DNA from: Pseudomonas graminis | Lineage (GTDB): Bacteria > Pseudomonadota > Gammaproteobacteria > Pseudomonadales > Pseudomonadaceae | DNA: 64,000 nucleotides | Reading direction: 5' to 3' | NCBI RefSeq assembly: GCF_013201545.1 | Contig: NZ_CP053746.1 | Coordinates: 2,693,001-2,757,000, forward strand | Shown here: piece by piece, positions 58,666-64,000 of the stretch | Layout of the letters: each line of letters starts with the position of its first letter | Numbering within the stretch: position 1 is the stretch's first letter | Translations under genes and position numbers: made by a program | Notes under the pieces: model-generated | Told to the model about the DNA's origin: nothing | Databases searched by the model: none | What the model saw: only the letters and a program-made list of their open reading frames with translations

Positions 58666-60243
58666 ATGGCCCTCGACATTCACGCCCACCGCATCCTGAT
58701 CCTGGACTTCGGTTCCCAGTACACCCAGCTGATCGCCCGTCGCGTTCGCGAAATCGGCGTGTACTGCGAGCTTCACCCGTTCGACATGTCGGACGAAGCG
58801 ATCCGCGAATTCGCCCCGAAAGGCATCATCCTCGCCGGCGGCCCCGAGTCCGTACACGTGGCCGACAGCCCTCGTGCTCCCCAGGCCGTGTTCGACCTGA
58901 ACGTGCCGATCTTCGGCATCTGCTACGGCATGCAGACCATGGCCGAGCAGCTCGGCGGCCGCGTCGCCGGTTCCGAACTGCGTGAATTCGGCTATGCCCG
59001 TGTCGACATCGTCGGCAAGAGCCGCGTGCTGGACGGCATCGAAGACCACGTCGACGCCGATGGCGTTTTCGGTCTCGACGTATGGATGAGCCACGGCGAC
59101 AAAGTCACCGAGATCCCGGAAGGCTTCCACGTACTGGCCAGCACCCCTAGCTGCCCGATCGCCGGCATGGCCGACGACACCCGCGGTTACTACGGCGTGC
59201 AGTTCCACCCGGAAGTAACCCACACCAAGCAGGGCGGTCGCATCCTGTCGCGCTTCATCCTCGACATCTGCGGCTGCGAAGCATTGTGGACCCCGTCGAA
59301 GATCGCTGAAGACGCCATCGCTCAGGTTCGCGCCCAAGTGGGTACCGACAACGTGCTGCTGGGCCTGTCCGGCGGTGTTGACTCCTCGGTGGTCGCAGCG
59401 CTGCTGCACAAAGCCATCGGCGACCAACTGACCTGCGTCTTCGTCGACAACGGCCTGCTGCGCCTGCACGAAGGCGAGCAAGTCATGGCCATGTTCGCCG
59501 AGAACATGGGCGTGAAGGTGATCCGCGCCAACGCCGAAGACCAGTTCCTCAACAACCTGGCCGGCGAGAGCGATCCAGAGAAGAAGCGCAAGATCATCGG
59601 GCGCACCTTCATCGACGTGTTCGACGCCGAGTCGACCAAGCTCGACAACATCAAGTTCCTGGCCCAGGGCACCATCTACCCTGACGTGATCGAGTCCGCT
59701 GGCGCCAAAAGCGGCAAGGCCCACGTCATCAAGTCGCACCACAACGTGGGCGGCCTGCCGGAAGAGATGAACCTGAAACTGGTCGAGCCACTGCGCGAAC
59801 TGTTCAAGGACGAAGTCCGTCGCCTGGGCCTCGAACTCGGCCTGCCGTACGACATGGTCTACCGCCACCCATTCCCGGGCCCGGGCCTGGGCGTGCGCAT
59901 CCTCGGTGAAGTGAAGAAGGAATACGCCGACCTGCTGCGTCGCGCCGACCACATCTTTATCGAAGAACTGCGCAAAGCCGACTGGTACCACAAGGTCAGC
60001 CAGGCATTCGTTGTGTTCCAGCCGGTGAAATCGGTTGGCGTGGTCGGCGACGGTCGTCGTTACGCCTGGGTCGTCGCCCTGCGCGCCGTAGAAACCATCG
60101 ACTTCATGACCGCACGTTGGGCACACCTGCCTTACGAGTTGCTGGAAACGGTCAGTGGCCGGATCATCAATGAGATCGAAGGTATTTCGCGCGTGACGTA
60201 TGACGTGTCGAGCAAGCCGCCTGCGACGATTGAGTGGGAATGA
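58666..60243 (+). CDS. guaA: GMP synthase (glutamine-hydrolysing)
   Basis: 525 residues from the ATG at 58666, equal to E. coli GuaA; a start two codons earlier is possible. The N-terminal glutamine amidotransferase has its nucleophile in FGICYGMQ and His/Glu in FHPEV. The ATP-pyrophosphatase domain has [11 protein letters not shown]. The C-terminal dimer domain ends [10 protein letters not shown]. It converts XMP to GMP. Confidence 0.97.
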   Translation: MALDIHAHRILILDFGSQYTQLIARRVREIGVYCELHPFDMSDEAIREFAPKGIILAGGPESVHVADSPRAPQAVFDLNVPIFGICYGMQTMAEQLGGRVAGSELREFGYARVDIVGKSRVLDGIEDHVDADGVFGLDVWMSHGDKVTEIPEGFHVLASTPSCPIAGMADDTRGYYGVQFHPEVTHTKQGGRILSRFILDICGCEALWTPSKIAEDAIAQVRAQVGTDNVLLGLSGGVDSSVVAALLHKAIGDQLTCVFVDNGLLRLHEGEQVMAMFAENMGVKVIRANAEDQFLNNLAGESDPEKKRKIIGRTFIDVFDAESTKLDNIKFLAQGTIYPDVIESAGAKSGKAHVIKSHHNVGGLPEEMNLKLVEPLRELFKDEVRRLGLELGLPYDMVYRHPFPGPGLGVRILGEVKKEYADLLRRADHIFIEELRKADWYHKVSQAFVVFQPVKSVGVVGDGRRYAWVVALRAVETIDFMTARWAHLPYELLETVSGRIINEIEGISRVTYDVSSKPPATIEWE

Positions 60244-60282
60244 TCAACTTCTGATCTGAACGCTTTATAACGTCGTAGCCTA

Positions 60283-60320
60283 AAGGCCGGGGGGGCATCA
60301 ACGCATCCCCCGGCTTTTTT
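60283..60320. terminator. bidirectional terminator between guaA and the toxin-like gene
   Basis: AAAGGCCGGGGGG pairs with CCCCCGGCTTTTTT around a CATCAACGCAT loop, between convergent genes. Confidence 0.88.
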
Positions 60321-60339
60321 GCATTCAAGCGTCAAAGCC

Positions 60340-63273
60340 TCACCGCACCAACGTCATCCCCATCAGCTCCAGCGCCGACGTCAAATCCGCCAGCGTCTCA
60401 AACCGACGTCCGCTCACTCGCTGCCATTTAGGCCGATCGATATAGACGCGCTTGCCCTCTCGCTTGATCTCGGTACGAACCGCAATGCCTTCGTTGCTGC
60501 GGTGGACGATGCTCAGTTGACCATCACTTTCATCGAGGGTGAACATGCCCGCTCGAGGCAGTTTGTTCTCCAGGCTGATCTCAATCCGGGGCGCGTCGAC
60601 AAGAACCTGCAGCCGCAGATCGCTTTGTACCCGTCCCGCACGACGGCCCACCGTGTCGGTCGTTTCAACGCCGGGGTCCGGCGTTATTCCCGCCGAATCA
60701 TCCGCACGAACGTCTTCAATGCGCAGCCCTACAGCACCTTCCAGTTCCGCGAGACCGGGGACGCCCTGATACGTATTGGCGTGGGAATTACCCACCAGTG
60801 CCACCCAGTTACCACCGATCTGCACCGACTGATCTGCGTCGATAACGCCCTTGGCGTAGTAATTCATCATTTTCTGTCGCAGCGTGTGATCCGCGCCTTC
60901 GATTCGGCCGATGCGATAGCTGGCCATGCAGTCGATAGCCCGGACGCGGACGCGGTTTTCTCGCGCTGCTTTCAATACCGTCATGAAGGTGTACTTGCCT
61001 GTGGGGTCGGTCCTGTGGCCCTTGTCCAGGGACTCGACGTAAGCCTCAAGCGTTGGTGACAACTCGCCGGACTTCGAAAAGGCGTCCAGATCCGCTTGGT
61101 GAAAGTCGGTCAGCAGGTGCTCCATATACAGGGTTTTCACCTTGAGCTTGGTGAGCAGCGGCATCTGTTCGATCAAAAACTGTTTGCTGCCGATCCCCGC
61201 ATGACTCTCGCCGATGATTAGGCCCGATGAGCGTTTGAATATCGTCTTGAGAACACTTTTGAGCGGTGCGTTGGCAGGCAGCTCTGGCATCGCTGGACGC
61301 CTCGGCAGTTCGAGCGTGTTGAAGAATGCGTTGGCGTCATCGCGGAGATTGCGACGGATGCGCTTGAAATCGTCGTAGGGATCGGGTTTGTCAAAATCGG
61401 CGCTGTGATAGCGATCGTCGACAAAGCGGCCGCCATATTGCGCGCCATCCATGACATCAGTCCTCAGCGCCGCTGGCACTTCGTATGGGCTGGGGAGGGT
61501 GGTCGTCTGGGGAGAAACGCCGACCCCACGACCGGGACCCATCTTGCCGAGCACCTTTCCGCCGCCTGACAGGTTCAAGGAGGTGACGGGCTCCCAGGTG
61601 CCAGCAGCGTTAAGGCGCACAGGCATGTTTCGGTAAAACGAGTAGGGGTTTGTCGGGGCGGTGATGGCCCAGCATTTCAGCTCGTTAATGTAGCGAACGG
61701 CGTAGGCGAAGCCATCGATCTCGATGAAGGTTTCGCCCTGATCGGTCAGGTAGATGCCGTTCATCCTGCCCTCTTCACGTATGGGCTCGAAGGCATCCAG
61801 CAGCATATTGGTCTCGAAGGAGGCCAGCTTATCGTTGCGTTCAAAGGTGTAAACGGATTCGGGTTCGAAGCCCGGCGTTTCAACGAACCCATCAGTAGGC
61901 CCATCGACTTCGGGTACTGACTGTCCCTCGGGTTCAGGCTGCAGCAACTCGCCGTCCGGCATCGCCTCTCCGCCGATAAGAAAGGTGCTGTTGAACAAGA
62001 CGTCGATGCTGGCCGTCACGGCGCCGATGACCCCCGCCTTGCGCTCCGCCGTGCTCGCGCCGTTCACAGCCTGATCAATGTTGAGGCCCATGTCGGCGAG
62101 GCCGGCACCCACGGCTGCCAGCGCAATCGGCCAGTCAATCGCCGCCAGCGCGCCGGACAGTTGCGAGAACGACCGCAGATAGCCGATCCACATCTGCTTG
62201 CGCAGGTCGCCGTTGGAATGCAGTGCCAGGTCAGCGTCGGCAAACATCCGCGTGCGGATCGAGTCGCGCAGATGAGTGAACGGGTCGCCCGACACGTGCT
62301 GGCTGTGTTGATTGATCACGCCGGGATTCGCTGCGCCCCATGTGGTGTAAAGCACGTCCAGGCCGTGAAACAACCCGATGTTGTCGTCAGCCTCGCCGTG
62401 GGCTGACAACGGGAAGTGGCCCATGAAATGTGCGCGCCGCTCCGGGCGGTTGTTTTGCGACAGCAGCCACCCATGCAGGTCTTCGGGCGTGGCGAAGGCA
62501 TGAAACGCCTGCACTTCGCCGGGGGTGTAGAGAATCTGCCGGCCGCCCGCGGTCACGATGCGCAGGATATCGCTGGCCTCGTAGCCGATCACGTCGAAGG
62601 TCCAGACTTTCGCATCAGCACTGGCCGGAGCGCAGGCTCGCAGGGTTTGCAGGCTCGGTGCCTCGGACGGTTCTACGTTCGCCGCACGTAAGACGCTTCG
62701 CAGATCCTCTTCGCTGAGCCAGCCCGCTTGATGGTCTTCAAAGGCGCTGGCGATGAAGTTGGTCTTGGCCAGGGTGCGAAAATCATCAGCGAAGTCGCGC
62801 CAGAACGTCTTCAACTTCGCTTGATAGCGGGACTTGAAATCCACGGCCCAGAAGTCGCTCATGACCTGCGCGGGCAGCATCCTGATCTCGTTACGCTCGT
62901 CGAATGCGTCGGCATCGGCGCCTGCGGTATAGAAGCCGCTGAGCATCTGCAGGGTGTCGGGATTGTCCTGATCACGGGGGTTGAAACGGTGCATGACCAA
63001 CTGCGGAAGGGTCATCGATTGCCAGGGCGCATCGCGGTGCTGCCAGCCATTGAATGATCGTGGACTGCTGACCGCCGTGTGGAAGCGGTGCCAGTAAACC
63101 GTATCTGGCTCGGCGTCGTGACCGGTCTGGCGCAAGAGAATTTCTCGAGCGATGCTGCGGGCCATTTCGCGCATGTCCGGGCAGGCCTCGACCAGACGCT
63201 CACTCATGCAGATGAGGGCGGTTCGGGCGTGGCTCGGGGATGCGGCGGGCGGGTGGGCGGGTGCAACGGTCAT
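60340..63273 (-). CDS. large toxin-like protein, DUF6543-type N-terminal region and TIKI/ChaN-like domain
   Basis: 977 residues from the ATG at 63273 (AAGGAAG upstream). The N-terminal ~400 residues match the DUF6543 (dermonecrotic toxin) style: FKSRYQAKLKTFWRDFADDF, LAKTNFIASA, WTFDVIGYEASDILRIVTAG, GRQILYTPGEVQAFHAF and LRDSIRTRMF. A hydrophobic Ala/Gly stretch (about 375-425) could enter a membrane. From about residue 683 a TIKI/ChaN-like domain shows GESHAG and, about 140 residues later, GNSHA, with YMEHLLTDFHQADLDAF between; such a domain occurs in Pasteurella-toxin-like proteins. No signal peptide or adjacent immunity gene. Secretion route unknown. Confidence 0.78.
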   Translation of the reverse strand: MTVAPAHPPAASPSHARTALICMSERLVEACPDMREMARSIAREILLRQTGHDAEPDTVYWHRFHTAVSSPRSFNGWQHRDAPWQSMTLPQLVMHRFNPRDQDNPDTLQMLSGFYTAGADADAFDERNEIRMLPAQVMSDFWAVDFKSRYQAKLKTFWRDFADDFRTLAKTNFIASAFEDHQAGWLSEEDLRSVLRAANVEPSEAPSLQTLRACAPASADAKVWTFDVIGYEASDILRIVTAGGRQILYTPGEVQAFHAFATPEDLHGWLLSQNNRPERRAHFMGHFPLSAHGEADDNIGLFHGLDVLYTTWGAANPGVINQHSQHVSGDPFTHLRDSIRTRMFADADLALHSNGDLRKQMWIGYLRSFSQLSGALAAIDWPIALAAVGAGLADMGLNIDQAVNGASTAERKAGVIGAVTASIDVLFNSTFLIGGEAMPDGELLQPEPEGQSVPEVDGPTDGFVETPGFEPESVYTFERNDKLASFETNMLLDAFEPIREEGRMNGIYLTDQGETFIEIDGFAYAVRYINELKCWAITAPTNPYSFYRNMPVRLNAAGTWEPVTSLNLSGGGKVLGKMGPGRGVGVSPQTTTLPSPYEVPAALRTDVMDGAQYGGRFVDDRYHSADFDKPDPYDDFKRIRRNLRDDANAFFNTLELPRRPAMPELPANAPLKSVLKTIFKRSSGLIIGESHAGIGSKQFLIEQMPLLTKLKVKTLYMEHLLTDFHQADLDAFSKSGELSPTLEAYVESLDKGHRTDPTGKYTFMTVLKAARENRVRVRAIDCMASYRIGRIEGADHTLRQKMMNYYAKGVIDADQSVQIGGNWVALVGNSHANTYQGVPGLAELEGAVGLRIEDVRADDSAGITPDPGVETTDTVGRRAGRVQSDLRLQVLVDAPRIEISLENKLPRAGMFTLDESDGQLSIVHRSNEGIAVRTEIKREGKRVYIDRPKWQRVSGRRFETLADLTSALELMGMTLVR

Positions 63274-63444
63274 ATTCGTCTTCCTTGATGAACGGGAAGA
63301 CAAGCTTGGCGTGATCGCCGATTCATTTGGCACTAAATATGTATTGCGTACGCGGTCTCCTTAAATTTCTGTAAGGGCAGGTGTATCGTGTCCGCCCCTC
63401 GCATCGCTCACGGATGCGACCCGTCGTTTGAGGTTTTTTCGTAC

Positions 63445-64000
63445 ATGTCTTTTACCCGTCGACAGATACTCGGAGGTCTGGCCGGTCTTGCCGTGGTCGG
63501 GCTTGGGGCGGGCGGCGCCTCAAGGTATTGGCTGGGCAAGCGCGGGCCGGGGGAAGGGCATGATTACGAACTGATCGCCGCGCCGCTCGACGTTGAACTG
63601 GTGGCCGGGCACCAGACGCCCGCCTGGGCATTCGGCGGTTCGGCACCGGGCACTGAGCTACGCGTCAGGCAGGGCGAGTGGCTACGGGTGCGCTTCATCA
63701 ATCATCTGCCCGTTGAAACCACCATTCATTGGCACGGCATCAGGCTGCCCCTGGAGATGGACGGCGTGCCTTACGTCTCGCAATTGCCGGTCAAGCCGGG
63801 CGAGTACTTCGACTATAAATTCCGAGTGCCGGACGCCGGCAGCTATTGGTATCACCCCCATGTCAGCAGCAGCGAAGAGCTGGGGCGCGGGCTGGTGGGG
63901 CCGCTGATCGTCGAGGAGCGCGAGCCGACGGGGTTTACCCACGAACGCGTGGTCAGCCTGAAGAGCTGGCATGTGGACGAGGAGGGCGCTTTCACCGACT
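63445..64000 (+). CDS. cumA: multicopper oxidase CumA-like (partial)
   Basis: The first 185 residues; the gene continues past the right edge. A Tat-type signal (TRRQILGGLAGLAVVGLGAG) exports it folded. The first cupredoxin domain has copper ligands HWHG (95-98) and WYHPHV (H137, H139). It closely resembles Pseudomonas CumA, a multicopper oxidase associated with manganese(II) oxidation. The start has no strong ribosome-binding site but is the only ATG before the twin-arginine motif. Divergent from the toxin-like gene, with 171 bases between the two start codons. Confidence 0.88.
   Translation, partial: MSFTRRQILGGLAGLAVVGLGAGGASRYWLGKRGPGEGHDYELIAAPLDVELVAGHQTPAWAFGGSAPGTELRVRQGEWLRVRFINHLPVETTIHWHGIRLPLEMDGVPYVSQLPVKPGEYFDYKFRVPDAGSYWYHPHVSSSEELGRGLVGPLIVEEREPTGFTHERVVSLKSWHVDEEGAFTD

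Noticed and set aside
58609..60126. A 505-codon antisense frame over guaA
   Set aside because: Same artefact; guaA is unambiguous and the antisense protein has no family motif.
63274..63420. A hrp box (GGAACC-N16-CCAC) upstream of the toxin-like gene
   Set aside because: Only GGAGACC is present, and no CCACNNA follows at the right spacing. HrpL control is not supported.

Overview
The window is chromosomal DNA from a Pseudomonas, most likely of the syringae/fluorescens lineage. The evidence is high GC, the gene order queA-tgt-yajC-secD-secF, suhB-trmJ-cysE-iscRSUA-hscBA-fdx-iscX-ndk-rlmN-pilF-rodZ-ispG-hisS-yfgM-bamB-der, then leuA, xseA, guaB-guaA, a Pseudomonas-type REP doublet near 14.4 kb, a cumA-type multicopper oxidase and a DUF6543-type toxin. 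No phage, insertion sequence, CRISPR or rRNA was seen. There is one tRNA, tRNA-Leu(CAA).

Layout: 1-2.4 kb (minus strand) holds a GlxA/AraC-type regulator cut by the window edge, a small secreted protein, a GNAT acetyltransferase and cheV, which has a sigma-28-like promoter. 2.4-3.8 kb is hmp (NO detoxification), preceded by three 11-bp NorR/FhpR-type sites and a sigma-54-like element. 4.1-10 kb is dsbB and the cyoABCDE cytochrome bo3 operon. 10-14.3 kb is accessory: a putative zinc-binding unknown, a PheC-like cyclohexadienyl dehydratase, a broken DedA gene, and a divergent LysR/SDR pair with a palindromic operator. 14.5-18.4 kb is an uncharacterised three-gene envelope operon: OmpA-type lipoprotein, five-helix membrane protein, and secreted VWA-like protein. 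18.8-25.1 kb is tRNA-Leu, the queuosine/Sec operon and a glycine-zipper protein. 25.3-30.6 kb is a self-contained module (OprD porin, signal-peptide-bearing argininosuccinate-lyase-family enzyme, DctA-like carrier, LysR) lying between two terminators inside an otherwise conserved block. 30.7-48.4 kb is conserved housekeeping: Fe-S assembly, NDP kinase, rRNA/tRNA modification, type IV pilus assembly, cell shape, isoprenoid, outer-membrane assembly and ribosome biogenesis. 48.5-51.5 kb holds a transaminase/omega-amidase pair and two FlxA-like coiled-coil paralogues, each with a sigma-28-like promoter. 51.6-60.3 kb holds leuA (with a possible leader peptide), a small orphan gene, an M23 peptidase, xseA, a zinc-ribbon protein, guaB and guaA. 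60.3-64 kb holds a large toxin-like protein and the start of cumA.

The observations most worth following are the periplasmic lyase module, the three-gene envelope operon, the FlxA-like pair with matched sigma-28 promoters, the 977-residue toxin-like protein, and the triple NorR-type array at hmp. Functions are read from motifs and gene order; no alignment or search was run.
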